From: Pseudomonadota bacterium
Lineage (GTDB): Bacteria > Desulfobacterota > Anaeroferrophillalia > Anaeroferrophillales > Tharpellaceae
Direction of reading: 5' to 3'
Assembly: GCA_011049115.1 (NCBI GenBank)
Contig: DSCM01000002.1
Coordinates: 1 to 42,155 of the forward strand
Length of the DNA: 42,155 nucleotides
Under the pieces are notes generated by a model that worked only from the letters and a program-made list of their open reading frames with translations, made no database searches and was not told the DNA's origin. The translations under genes were made by a program, and so were the position numbers. Of this stretch, positions 1 through 7,985 are shown one piece after another; the first letter of the stretch is position 1, and the number at the start of each line of letters is the position of its first letter.

Positions 1-114
1 GGTCGAGTCTGGGGACGGGTGGGCGTGATTGGTCCGACGCGGATGGATTATTTGAATATAATTCCTTTGGTGAACTATATCGCTGATGTTATGGGTCAGC
101 GTTTGCACGTATAA
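1..114 (+). CDS. hrcA: HrcA heat-shock repressor, C-terminal end (partial)
   Basis: Only the last 37 codons are present; the gene enters from the left edge in frame 1 and stops with TAA at 112-114. The visible peptide contains GVIGPTRMDY followed by IIPLVNYIADVMG, which is the conserved C-terminal signature of HrcA. HrcA is the dimeric repressor that binds CIRCE operators ahead of groE and dnaK operons and is itself assisted by GroEL (family knowledge). Its position directly ahead of grpE-dnaK-dnaJ is the classical hrcA-grpE-dnaK-dnaJ order, which supports the call. The DNA-binding N-terminus and any CIRCE element lie outside the window. Confidence 0.9.
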   Translation, partial: GRVWGRVGVIGPTRMDYLNIIPLVNYIADVMGQRLHV

Positions 115-205
115 GCCAAGGATTACAAGGATTAGAACTTATTTAAGGCTTCCGGCCACCAGAACGCCGCAGGAACGGGGTTGGCCGGAGCGTAAGGAGG
201 CAGCC

Positions 206-814
206 GTGAAGGAAGCGCGGGACCAGGTTGAAAAAAAAGAGGGAGCGGAGAGTGAGCCGGTTTTGGGGACGAAAATTTCGGAACAGGGCGGTGGTGAAGT
301 TCAGGAAGAAAACCTGCCGACAGCTGAGGCAAAGGTGATTTCTGAACTGGAAGCAAAGATAAGTGATCTGCAAACGCTTAACAGCTCATTGCAGGAGCAA
401 ATGCTCAGAGTACGAGCTGAGGCCGATAACTTTCGCAAGCGGGTACAGAGGGAAAAGGATGAATTTACTCTTTTTGCCCGCGAGGGTTTTATTCGTGATC
501 TGTTGCCGGTAAAAGACAATCTGGAACGGGCTTTGAGTTTGAGTCATTCGGCCACGGATACGGATGCGCAAGCGATAATTGAAGGGGTCAGGTTGACTCT
601 GGAGCAGTTTGAGTCGGTTCTCAAAAATATGGGGGTCGAATGTGTCGAGTGTCTGGGCCAGGCCTTTGATCCAGCTTTTCATGAAGCCATGACCCAGGTC
701 GAGAGCGATAAGCATGAGCCCAACATGGTGGTCGATGAGTTGCAGAAAGGTTATCAACTGCATGGCCGGCTTCTGCGGCCGGCTCTGGTTAGTGTGGCCC
801 GAAGTAAGACCTGA
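206..814 (+). CDS. grpE: GrpE nucleotide exchange factor
   Basis: GrpE is the nucleotide exchange factor of DnaK: it opens the DnaK nucleotide cleft and releases ADP. The start is placed at GTG 206 because AAGGAGG lies at 194-200, while the longer in-frame reading from 86 would overlap hrcA and has a non-GrpE N-terminus. The product is 202 aa, normal for the family. An acidic N-terminal tail leads into a long coiled-coil helix (about residues 40-105), containing RAEADNFRKRVQRE, then the four-helix and beta-wing head, with VKDNLERAL and the conserved FDPAFHEAM segment. It lies about 90 bp after hrcA and 111 bp before dnaK, consistent with one heat-shock transcription unit. Confidence 0.95.
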   Translation: MKEARDQVEKKEGAESEPVLGTKISEQGGGEVQEENLPTAEAKVISELEAKISDLQTLNSSLQEQMLRVRAEADNFRKRVQREKDEFTLFAREGFIRDLLPVKDNLERALSLSHSATDTDAQAIIEGVRLTLEQFESVLKNMGVECVECLGQAFDPAFHEAMTQVESDKHEPNMVVDELQKGYQLHGRLLRPALVSVARSKT

Positions 815-882
815 TGAAAAACAAAGCTAAGGGTTGATTTTCGGTTTCTGCGTGCTTAACTTGTAGCGCGGGTTGAGTTTGA

Positions 883-900
883 AAAATATAATTATATTTT
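883..900 (+). promoter_or_regulatory. AT-rich 18-bp perfect palindrome with embedded TATAAT ahead of dnaK
   Basis: Positions 883-900 read the same on both strands (AAAATATAATTATATTTT) and sit 25 bp before the dnaK start codon. A perfect -10 hexamer TATAAT occupies 887-892, but no good -35 is found at 16-18 bp. The best candidate, TTGTAG at 861-866, is 20 bp away. It could be a dnaK-specific promoter core, an operator or a leader hairpin. It does not match CIRCE, which is TTAGCACTC-N9-GAGTGCTAA. Confidence 0.3.
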
Positions 901-925
901 AATAACCTTTTTTAAGGAGTGTGTC

Positions 926-2827
926 ATGGGGAAAATAATCGGCATTGATCTGGGGACCACCAACTCATGTGTCAGTATTATGGAAGGTGGCGAAGCCAAG
1001 GTTATCGCCAATTCGGAAGGGGTCCGAACCACTCCTTCGGTGGTTGCCATCAATGAAAGTGGAGAGCGTCTGGTGGGGCAGCTGGCTAAACGTCAGTCGG
1101 TTACCAACCCGACCAACACGGTTTTTGCCGTCAAACGTCTGATCGGTCGCAAGTTTTCCGCACCCCAGGTCCAGCAGATGAAGAGCAAGGTGCCTTTTGC
1201 GATTACCGAGTCCAAAAATGGTGATGCCTGGGTTAAAATCAGGGATAAGGAATACAGCCCGGCCGAGATTTCGGCCATGGTTTTACAGAAAATGAAACAG
1301 ACGGCTGAGGATTATCTCGGCGAACCGGTTACCGAAGCTGTCATTACGGTGCCCGCCTATTTCAATGACAGTCAGCGGCAGGCGACTAAGGATGCCGGCA
1401 AAATTGCCGGTTTTGACGTTAAACGCATTATCAATGAACCGACGGCAGCCGCCCTGGCCTATGGCGCGGATAAGAAAAAAGATGGAAAAGTTGCGGTTTT
1501 TGATCTTGGGGGCGGTACTTTCGATATCTCCATTCTGGAGCTGGGCGACGGGGTTTTTGAGGTCAAGGCGACCAATGGCGACACCTTTCTGGGGGGGGAG
1601 GATTTCGATGAACGGGTTATCGATTATATCGCCGATCAATTTCGTAAAAGTGACGGTATTGACCTGCGCAATGACAAAATGGCTCTGCAGCGTCTTAAGG
1701 AAGCCGCCGAAAAGGCTAAATGTGAGCTCTCCTCCTCGATGGAGACCGATATTAATCTACCCTTTATTACAGCTGATGCCTCCGGCCCTAAACATCTGAA
1801 TGTTAAACTGACCCGGGCAACCCTGGAGAGCCTGGTGGCCGACCTGATTGATCGGGTGGTTGGTCCCTGCCGTACCGCGATGAAAGATGCCGGAGTCTCG
1901 GCCTCGGATATCAATGAAGTTATTCTGGTCGGCGGCATGACCCGGATGCCCAGGGTTCAGCAGAAGGTCAAGGAAATTTTCGGTCAGGAGCCGAGCAAGG
2001 GGGTTAATCCGGACGAAGTGGTATCGATTGGGGCGGCGATTCAGGGCGGCGTTCTGCGGGGCGATGTCAAGGACGTTTTGCTTCTCGATGTGACTCCGTT
2101 GTCGCTGGGCATTGAAACCCTGGGTGGCGTTTGCACCAAGTTGATTGAGAAAAATTCGACCATTCCGACTAAAAAGAGCCAAATTTTTACCACGGCCGCG
2201 GATAATCAGCCGGCGGTCAGTATCGTTGTTTTGCAGGGTGAGCGCCAGATGGCCGCCGATAATAAGCGGCTGGCCCAGTTTGAACTGGTTGGCATTCCGG
2301 CCGCGCCGCGCGGGGTTCCGCAAATTGAAGTGACTTTCGATATCGATGCCAACGGGATTGTCCATGTTTCCGCCAAGGATACGGCAACCGGCAAGCAGCA
2401 GTCGATTGAGATCAAGGCCTCCAGTGGTCTGAGCGATGCGGAAATTGAACAGATGGTCAAGGATGCCGAGCTTCATGCCGACGAGGATAAAAAAAAGCGT
2501 GAGCTGATTGATTTGCGCAATCAGGCGGACAGTACGATTTACCAGACTGAAAAGAGTCTTCATGATCTGGGCGATAAAGTTCCGGCGGCCGATCGCGCTA
2601 ATATCGAAGCTGCGCTTAATCAGTTGAAAACGGTTAAGGATGGTGGGGATTCGGCCGCGATCAGTAAGGCCATGGACGGTTTGCAGCAGGTTTCTCACAA
2701 GCTGGCGGAAGCGATGTATGCCCAGAATCAGGCGGGGAGTCCTGCCGGAGAAACTGCCGGAGCCTCTGCAGGCAGTGACGATGATGTTGTCGACGCCGAT
2801 TTTGAAGAGGTTAAGGACGAAAAATAA
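926..2827 (+). CDS. dnaK: Chaperone DnaK (Hsp70)
   Basis: ATP-dependent Hsp70 chaperone of the cytoplasm, working with DnaJ and GrpE encoded on either side. The 633-aa length is typical. The N-terminal ATPase domain (about residues 1-380) shows the phosphate-1 motif [10 protein letters not shown] near residue 5, the phosphate-2 motif [10 protein letters not shown] near residue 190 and the adenosine motif [10 protein letters not shown] near residue 330. The linker [13 protein letters not shown] near residue 380 leads to the substrate-binding beta domain, and the C-terminus ends in an acidic tail with [10 protein letters not shown], which is diagnostic of bacterial DnaK. The start ATG has AAGGAG at 914-919. 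A strong terminator follows the gene, so dnaJ may need its own promoter or readthrough. Confidence 0.98.
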   Translation: MGKIIGIDLGTTNSCVSIMEGGEAKVIANSEGVRTTPSVVAINESGERLVGQLAKRQSVTNPTNTVFAVKRLIGRKFSAPQVQQMKSKVPFAITESKNGDAWVKIRDKEYSPAEISAMVLQKMKQTAEDYLGEPVTEAVITVPAYFNDSQRQATKDAGKIAGFDVKRIINEPTAAALAYGADKKKDGKVAVFDLGGGTFDISILELGDGVFEVKATNGDTFLGGEDFDERVIDYIADQFRKSDGIDLRNDKMALQRLKEAAEKAKCELSSSMETDINLPFITADASGPKHLNVKLTRATLESLVADLIDRVVGPCRTAMKDAGVSASDINEVILVGGMTRMPRVQQKVKEIFGQEPSKGVNPDEVVSIGAAIQGGVLRGDVKDVLLLDVTPLSLGIETLGGVCTKLIEKNSTIPTKKSQIFTTAADNQPAVSIVVLQGERQMAADNKRLAQFELVGIPAAPRGVPQIEVTFDIDANGIVHVSAKDTATGKQQSIEIKASSGLSDAEIEQMVKDAELHADEDKKKRELIDLRNQADSTIYQTEKSLHDLGDKVPAADRANIEAALNQLKTVKDGGDSAAISKAMDGLQQVSHKLAEAMYAQNQAGSPAGETAGASAGSDDDVVDADFEEVKDEK

Positions 2828-2872
2828 TCACCGCCGGCGGGGTTCTGCCCCCGGGCTTATCTTTTGGGAATT

Positions 2873-2906
2873 CCAGGTACGGTGGTGCGCCGTACCTGGT
2901 TTTTTT
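2873..2906 (+). terminator. Intrinsic terminator after dnaK
   Basis: Perfect 10-bp stem CCAGGTACGG (2873-2882) with CCGTACCTGG (2890-2899), a 7-nt loop and seven T residues (2900-2906). It lies about 45 bp after the dnaK stop and about 160 bp before dnaJ. Confidence 0.9.
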
Positions 2907-3069
2907 CGTCTTCGCGTTGGTCTCGCTGAAAGTGTGAGGTTTCGTTTTCAGGATAGAAGAGCGGATTGTTAAGGCGAGGGTGACGTTTCGTCGGGGGCGC
3001 GTGGTTGTGGGCCCGAAGGCTTTTCCGTGAAGCCGCTGGTTTCATGTATTTGGAGGGAGATTTACAGGC

Positions 3070-4179
3070 GTGGCGCAAAAAAGAGACTATTATGAGGTGT
3101 TGGAACTCCATCGCAACGCCTCTGAGACTGAAATTAAGAAGGCCTATCGCAGGATGGCTTTTAAGTACCATCCTGATCAGAATTCGGGTGACCCCGAAGC
3201 CGAAGCTAAGTTTAAGGAGCTCAGTGAGGCCTATGGGGTTTTGTCCGACAGCCAGAAACGGGCTCTTTACGACCAGTATGGCCATGACGGGCTGCAGCAA
3301 CAAAATGGAGGTGGTTTTGATTTTGGTGGGGGCTTCGGCGACCTTTTCGGCGACCTTTTCGGCGAGGTTTTCGGGGCGTCCGGCGGCCGGCGACGTTCAA
3401 GCGGACAAGCCGGTGAAAGTCTGCGCTATAATCTGGAAATTAACTTCGAAGAAGCGGTTTTTGGGACTCAGGCCAAAATCAAGGTCCCTCGTTATGTGGT
3501 CTGCGATCTCTGTCGAGGGTCGGGTCTGAAGGCCGGGTCTCGGCCTGAGGTCTGTCCGACCTGTAAAGGGCATGGCCAAGTACGCTACCAACAGGGTTTC
3601 TTCAGCGTTAGCCAGGCCTGTTCAACCTGTCGGGGAGAAGGGTCGGTAATCAAGGATCCTTGTTCGAAATGTCAGGGCCGTGGTCGTATACGGGAAGATA
3701 AAAGTCTTTCGGTCAAAATTCCGGCCGGAGTTGAGACCGGCACCAGGCTGAAGTTGGTGGGTGAAGGTGGCGCCGGCATCAAAGGCGGTCCGGCGGGAGA
3801 TCTTTATGTGGTGATTCAGGTGCGCGAGCACCCCTTCTTTCACCGGCGCGGCAACGATATCTACTGTCAGGTTCCGATCAGCTTTGCCCAGGCGGCTCTC
3901 GGGGCTGATTTTGAGGTGGAGGCTCTGGAGGGCAAGGAGAAGGTTTCAGTTCCGGAGGGAACCCAGTCAGGGGATCATCTTTGTCTGCGAGGTAAAGGCG
4001 TGCCGCATCTGAACGGATATGGTCGTGGCGATCAGATTCTGGAGCTGCTGGTCGTGACCCCGAAAAATTTGACCTCTCGGCAGCGGGAACTTTTCGAGGA
4101 GCTTGCGCGTGAAGAGGGAGATGTTTCCACGCATGAAAATAAAAGTTTTTTTTCCCGGATTCGTGAGATGCTGGATTAG
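3070..4179 (+). CDS. dnaJ: Chaperone DnaJ (Hsp40)
   Basis: Type I J-protein that delivers unfolded clients to DnaK and stimulates its ATPase. The start is GTG 3070, with GGAGG at 3053-3057; the protein begins [12 protein letters not shown], a normal J-domain start. The domain order is: J domain with the HPD triad (YHPDQNS, about residue 34); a Gly/Phe-rich stretch (about 75-105) containing a repeated [14 protein letters not shown]; four zinc-finger CxxCxGxG repeats, [24 protein letters not shown] and CSKCQGRG (about 145-210); then the C-terminal client-binding domains. At 369 aa it is full length. The terminator after dnaK suggests partly separate expression. Confidence 0.97.
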   Translation: MAQKRDYYEVLELHRNASETEIKKAYRRMAFKYHPDQNSGDPEAEAKFKELSEAYGVLSDSQKRALYDQYGHDGLQQQNGGGFDFGGGFGDLFGDLFGEVFGASGGRRRSSGQAGESLRYNLEINFEEAVFGTQAKIKVPRYVVCDLCRGSGLKAGSRPEVCPTCKGHGQVRYQQGFFSVSQACSTCRGEGSVIKDPCSKCQGRGRIREDKSLSVKIPAGVETGTRLKLVGEGGAGIKGGPAGDLYVVIQVREHPFFHRRGNDIYCQVPISFAQAALGADFEVEALEGKEKVSVPEGTQSGDHLCLRGKGVPHLNGYGRGDQILELLVVTPKNLTSRQRELFEELAREEGDVSTHENKSFFSRIREMLD

Positions 4180-4191
4180 GGTTGCTCCTTG

Positions 4192-4953
4192 ATGTGCACG
4201 GTTTTGCTGGCCTTTCAAAAGGTCGCGGGCTGGCCTCTGGTGGTGGCCAATAATCGCGACGAGTTCTTTGATCGTCGCGCCCTGCCGCCGCGGGTTTACA
4301 GGGCTGGGCGGAAAGGTGGACGGCGTTGGCTGGCTTGCCTGGACTTGAGTGGCGGCGGCAGCTGGTGGGGGTACAACGACCGGGGGCTGATGGTTTTTCT
4401 GACTAATCGTTGGATCGGAGACAACTACGCTCCGGGCTCCTGTTCTCGGGGCCAGCTGGTTCTTGAGCTTTTACAGTTTTCCGAAATCAATGAAGCCCGC
4501 GAAGGCTTAGGTCGGATTGCCGTTGAACATCCCTTTAACCCTTTTAATCTGCTCGTTACTTCCCGTTACCAGGGCTTTTTTTCTTCTAATTTTCCCGAAC
4601 TTCACTTTTGCCCTCTGTTGCCGGGGTATCATTATCTTGGCAATGGCCTGCTTGATGGTTGCAGCTCCATGAAGGCTCGCAGCGCTCGCCGTCTTTTTGC
4701 CCGGTTAGCGATTGACGGGGCTTCTCTCGGCTGCGTTCTGGATAGTTTTATGCAGGCTTTGCGCAGCCCCTATCCTCAGGATGGCATTCCCCCTCAGGGT
4801 TTTAATGTCTCCTTTGATGGCTACGGAACAACATCATCTTTACTCCTGGCCGTCCCCGAGACCGATAACGCGAATCTTTTCCTGGGCTACTGCGATGCCA
4901 ATCCCTTGCGCTCTCAATACCGGGATTATTCGGCTTTGGGCCAGCTGCTCTAA
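4192..4953 (+). CDS. NRDE family (TANGO2-like) protein
   Basis: The protein contains the family-defining NNRDEFFDR motif at about residues 17-25. The start is set at ATG 4192, not the TTG three bases earlier, because proteins of this family begin Met-Cys and the second residue would act as an N-terminal nucleophile after Met removal; here the protein begins MCTVLLAF. The 253-aa length fits. In eukaryotes the TANGO2 relatives are linked to haem trafficking and Golgi organisation; the bacterial role and any substrate are not established. It lies 12 bp after dnaJ, so it is probably co-transcribed with it. A weak hairpin with a T run follows. Confidence 0.85.
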   Translation: MCTVLLAFQKVAGWPLVVANNRDEFFDRRALPPRVYRAGRKGGRRWLACLDLSGGGSWWGYNDRGLMVFLTNRWIGDNYAPGSCSRGQLVLELLQFSEINEAREGLGRIAVEHPFNPFNLLVTSRYQGFFSSNFPELHFCPLLPGYHYLGNGLLDGCSSMKARSARRLFARLAIDGASLGCVLDSFMQALRSPYPQDGIPPQGFNVSFDGYGTTSSLLLAVPETDNANLFLGYCDANPLRSQYRDYSALGQLL

Positions 4954-4960
4954 AGGGAAG

Positions 4961-4983
4961 GCAAGGTTTTTTCTTGCTTTTTT
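4961..4983 (+). terminator. Probable short intrinsic terminator after the NRDE gene
   Basis: GCAAG (4961-4965) and CTTGC (4973-4977) form a 5-bp stem with a T-rich loop, followed by six T residues (4978-4983). The stem is short, so termination may be incomplete. Confidence 0.5.
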
Positions 4984-5130
4984 ATTCGCTCTTAACCTAT
5001 AAGCCGGTTGCCGCGCTCTGGTTGTCCGGCGGCTCGGGCTTGCTTTCTGGATGCGGACAGCCCGGGAAAATTTTTAAAATAAACCGGTCGGTAGCTTACC
5101 CTGCCGGCGCAGAGAAGGGGTTTTTGCTGG

Positions 5131-7035
5131 ATGTTAAGAATCATGCGAAAAAACGCCCAGTCCATGGTCGTTAAGTTTATTTTCGGGGTGATTATCGTCG
5201 TCTTTTCTTTCTGGGGTGTCGGCAGTATGAAGGCCAGGCAGATGACGCTGGCGGCAACGGTCAATGGAGAAAGTATCGATCGCAAGGCTCTGGATGAATC
5301 CTTTCGTAATCTCTGGCGTAATTATCAGGAGCAGGCGCAGGGTAAGTTTGATCCCGATGAAACCCGGATCCGCCAGCTCAAACAAGAGGCTCTGAACAGT
5401 CTGGTTGATCGTCGTCTGCTTCTGAAGGAAGCCGAGAAGTTGGGCCTGATTGTCAGTGAAGAAGAATTGCGTCAGCGAATCGCCGGCCTGGGGGCTTTCC
5501 AGCTGGAGGGTCGATTTGATCGGGAGACCTACCGGCGGGCACTGAGTTACAGTCGTTTGACCCCAGCTCAGTTTGAAGCCGGGCTGCGGGAAGACCTGTT
5601 GCTGGATAAACTGCGGCAGGTGATTGCCGATGGTGTAAAGGTGCTGCCTGAGGAGGTTGATATTCTGCTGCAGCAGCAGAAAGAAGAGATTCGCTTGGCT
5701 CTGTTGCGTCTGGCGCCGGCTGATTTTCAGGCGCTGATGCCGGTGGATGCGGAAGGCCTAGAAAAATTTTTCAGCGAAAAACGGGAACGGTTTCGTATCC
5801 CGGAACAGCGTCGAATCGCGGCGGTCGTCATTGAGCGGGAGCCGCTGCTCGATCAGGTCGTCTTGGCAGAGGGGCAGGCTGAAAAGTATTATCAGGATAA
5901 CCAGGAAAAATTTCGGGTCGACGAGCAGGTTAAGGCCCGCCATATTTTGATCAGGGTTGGAGCGGATGCCGGGGGGCAGGAACTAGCCGAGGCCGAGGCT
6001 AAAATCGGGGAGATTCTCATGCAGCTTGAAGCCGGGGGCGATTTCGCTGAACTGGCTAAAAACTATTCTCAGGATGCGGCGGCCTCCAGGGGGGGGGATC
6101 TCGGTTGGTTTGGTCGCGGAGCCATGGTTGCTCCCTTTGAAGAGGCGGTTTTCGCACTTGAGACCGGGGTGGTCAGTGCTCCGGTGCGGACCGATTTCGG
6201 GATCCATCTGATCAAGTGCGATGAGCGGAAGACTGCCCATGTCAAGACCTTTGCGGAAGTGAAAAACAATATTGAGAAAGACTTGCGGGCGGAAGCCCTT
6301 CCCACGCTGCTGCGGCAGCGTCTGGCGGAAGTCGGCGAAGGTCTGGCCGGCAGTGGTCCGGATGACTTTGTCAAGGTGGCGGGGCGGCTTGGTTTGAAGG
6401 TGATAGAGACCCCTTTTTTTAGTCAGAAAGATGGCGTGGTGCCTGAGATTGGTCGGGATGTGGCTCTGATGGCTGAAGTCTTTAACACCGGAACTGGCGA
6501 GACGGCTGAATTAAATAATCCGACGCGTAACAGCTATTACTTTATGGTGCTTGAGCGGAAGGATAGTTATTTGCCGGAACTGGTCGAGGTAAAGGCTTCG
6601 GTGGAGAATGCTTACAGGTTGGAAAAGGCCAGGCTGCGCGTAAAAGAATTGACTGCACAGGTGGTTTCGCGCCTGCAGGAGGGGAAAGCCCCCCTGGAGG
6701 AGGCGGCCCATGAAATTGGGGTTGAACTTCTGGATAGCGGTTTTTTTCAGCGTGGTCGCGGGGCGATTCCCAAAATCGGCACCGACCAGCAGCTCAGTAG
6801 TCAGCTTTTCGCCCTGCTCGAGGGGCAGACATCGTCGCCACTGCGATATAAGGATGTATATTTTTTTGCTCGTCTGGAGGAGCGACGTCTTGAACTCGGC
6901 GACGATGCGAGCGCTCAGAAAAATGAGATCAGGGCGCAATTATTACAGTTCAAAGGATATCGCCTGATGAATGAGTTTGTTCAGGATCTGAGACAGAAAG
7001 CGGAGGTGAAGATTATGTCCGGAGTTCTTGATTAA
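5131..7035 (+). CDS. ppiD: PpiD-like membrane-anchored periplasmic chaperone / peptidyl-prolyl isomerase
   Basis: 634 aa. A single N-terminal transmembrane anchor (about residues 14-31, FIFGVIIVVFSFWGVG) follows a short basic segment beginning MLRIMRKNAQ, the usual PpiD arrangement of cytoplasmic tip, anchor and large periplasmic body. A SurA-N-like chaperone region (about 40-190) is followed by a parvulin rotamase domain at about 268-360, recognisable by VKARHILI, DFAELAKNYSQD, GGDLGWFGRG and FGIHLIK. A second, more divergent parvulin-like region follows. PpiD-type proteins sit near the Sec translocon and assist folding of exported proteins. The ATG at 5131 is preferred over 5143 because family members begin Met-Leu-x-x-Met-Arg-Lys. 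The gene name is by domain architecture. Confidence 0.85.
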   Translation: MLRIMRKNAQSMVVKFIFGVIIVVFSFWGVGSMKARQMTLAATVNGESIDRKALDESFRNLWRNYQEQAQGKFDPDETRIRQLKQEALNSLVDRRLLLKEAEKLGLIVSEEELRQRIAGLGAFQLEGRFDRETYRRALSYSRLTPAQFEAGLREDLLLDKLRQVIADGVKVLPEEVDILLQQQKEEIRLALLRLAPADFQALMPVDAEGLEKFFSEKRERFRIPEQRRIAAVVIEREPLLDQVVLAEGQAEKYYQDNQEKFRVDEQVKARHILIRVGADAGGQELAEAEAKIGEILMQLEAGGDFAELAKNYSQDAAASRGGDLGWFGRGAMVAPFEEAVFALETGVVSAPVRTDFGIHLIKCDERKTAHVKTFAEVKNNIEKDLRAEALPTLLRQRLAEVGEGLAGSGPDDFVKVAGRLGLKVIETPFFSQKDGVVPEIGRDVALMAEVFNTGTGETAELNNPTRNSYYFMVLERKDSYLPELVEVKASVENAYRLEKARLRVKELTAQVVSRLQEGKAPLEEAAHEIGVELLDSGFFQRGRGAIPKIGTDQQLSSQLFALLEGQTSSPLRYKDVYFFARLEERRLELGDDASAQKNEIRAQLLQFKGYRLMNEFVQDLRQKAEVKIMSGVLD

Positions 7036-7061
7036 AATGCGGTGCTGAGGTAGAAAAGATA

Positions 7062-7090
7062 TTGACAGGGCTGCCCGGGCATGATAATAG
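7062..7090 (+). promoter_or_regulatory. Probable promoter of tRNA-Ala
   Basis: A consensus -35 TTGACA at 7062-7067 is followed either by TAATAG at 7085-7090 (17-bp spacing) or by GATAAT at 7083-7088 (15-bp spacing). A GC-rich discriminator follows, and the tRNA begins at 7113, as expected for a stable RNA promoter. Confidence 0.75.
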
Positions 7091-7112
7091 GGCCCTCCGC
7101 GACTTGGGGAGA

Positions 7113-7188
7113 GGGGCTGTAGCTCAGCTGGGAGAGCGCTTGACTGGCAGTCAAGAGGTCGACGGTTCGATCCCGTTCAGCTCCACCA
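7113..7188 (+). tRNA. tRNA-Ala (anticodon GGC)
   Basis: A 76-nt cloverleaf can be folded by hand: acceptor GGGGCTG with CAGCTCC, D stem GCTC/GAGC, anticodon stem CTTGA/TCAAG with loop CTGGCAG (anticodon GGC), T stem GACGG/CCGTT, discriminator A and encoded CCA at 7186-7188. The acceptor has the G3:U70 pair that is the main alanine identity element, agreeing with the anticodon. It has its own promoter and terminator and so appears to be a single-gene unit. Confidence 0.97.
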
Positions 7189-7200
7189 AAAGTAAAAAAA

Positions 7201-7237
7201 GCAGGCACTTGCGTAATGACGCAGCTGTCTGTTTTTT
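7201..7237 (+). terminator. Intrinsic terminator after tRNA-Ala
   Basis: Outer stem CAGGCA (7202-7207) with TGTCTG (7226-7231, one G-T pair) and inner stem TGCGT (7210-7214) with ACGCA (7219-7223), followed by six T residues at 7232-7237. Confidence 0.8.
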
Positions 7238-7396
7238 GTTTTGGCACAAAACGTGCAAGGCTAATCTGGAAACTGGGCTTTCAATCGGGTCGGCAGGTTT
7301 TTGTTCACGTGGATTGCAGTCTTCCCGAGGGTTTTTAAAATCTTGGTTTGTTTGCGAGAAACCCAAGGCCTGTTTTCCTAAATTAAGGAGAGAGTG

Positions 7397-7594
7397 ATGA
7401 GGATTATGAAAGGTAAAAATAATGCTGAAATCGGTAGTATCGAGGTAGCGGAGCTGCTGGATACGAGCCCCGATAATGTAAACTACATGGCCCGGAAAGG
7501 GATTCTGCCTGGGTATAAAGAGAAAAAATTCTGGCGCTTTAATAAGCGTGCGGTGGTTCGTTGGATTAAATCCAGGAAGCTGGTAGAGGTTTGA
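7397..7594 (+). CDS. Small excisionase/MerR-like helix-turn-helix DNA-binding protein
   Basis: 65 aa, basic. The fold is visible as SIEVAELLDTSPDNVNYMARKG (a winged-helix first half: the layer VAELL then recognition helix) followed by FWRFNKRAVVRWIKSRK, which matches the excisionase-family HTH pattern in which FNKxxVxxWI closes the domain. ATG 7397 is preferred over GTG 7394 because AAGGAGAG lies at 7384-7391. Such stand-alone domains serve as recombination directionality factors or as small transcription regulators. No integrase or attachment site is visible here, so a regulator is more likely. Its target is unknown; the paired palindromes directly downstream are one candidate, but that is only positional. 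Confidence 0.7.
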   Translation: MRIMKGKNNAEIGSIEVAELLDTSPDNVNYMARKGILPGYKEKKFWRFNKRAVVRWIKSRKLVEV

Positions 7595-7674
7595 CTTCTT
7601 AGAGTGGACTATAGGTTTAGGCTTTGGTGTGGAGGGGTGGTGAAAATTGCCTCTTTTTTCGGGTTGTTTTTCGC

Positions 7675-7763
7675 CAGTTAACGTTAACTGAAGTCACAAA
7701 TTCAGACCTTTCTGCTGGGAATCATTTTTTGAAAAAAAAGTTATTGCCAGCTGACGTTAACTG
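7675..7763 (+). promoter_or_regulatory. Two 16-bp palindromic operator-like sites, 73 bp apart
   Basis: Site 1 (7675-7690) is the perfect palindrome CAGTTAACGTTAACTG. Site 2 (7748-7763), CAGCTGACGTTAACTG, differs from it at two positions in the left half. Their centres are 73 bp apart, close to seven helical turns, so both face the same side of the DNA. Site 2 ends 7 bp before the -35 hexamer at 7771. The arrangement suggests a dimeric transcription factor acting on the acyl-CoA synthetase promoter by looping or activation. I cannot assign the regulator family. Confidence 0.6.
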
Positions 7764-7770
7764 TTTTTAG

Positions 7771-7797
7771 TTGACAAAGTCATGTTCTTGTTATATG
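7771..7797 (+). promoter_or_regulatory. Probable promoter of the acyl-CoA synthetase gene
   Basis: The consensus -35 TTGACA at 7771-7776 is followed by TATATG at 7792-7797. The 15-bp spacing is short, which would fit a promoter that depends on the adjacent operator-bound factor. The leader to the start codon at 7986 is about 180 nt and contains an 8-bp hairpin, CGGCTTTG (7894-7901) with CAAAGCCG (7913-7920), without a T run. Confidence 0.5.
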
Positions 7798-7985
7798 GGG
7801 AGGGACGGCTTTTCGTAGAAAGCTGTTTTATACATGGCTTTGTTCATGGATTGCTGAGCCCTGCTGCCGGGAGCGTAACGGTCGACAGGCGGGCGGCTTT
7901 GCCAGGGCGATACAAAGCCGACAAACATAATTGTTGACCTTGAAATGGGTCGATGCAGCGGAGACGGTTAAGGAGAGAGGAAGCT

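Noticed and set aside
815-925. CIRCE operator ahead of dnaK
   Set aside because: No TTAGCACTC-N9-GAGTGCTAA pattern in the gap; any CIRCE site is probably upstream of hrcA, outside the window.
1757-2698. Long open reading frame on the strand opposite dnaK (313 codons)
   Set aside because: It mirrors dnaK codon periodicity, has no family resemblance or ribosome-binding site, and lies wholly within a certain gene.
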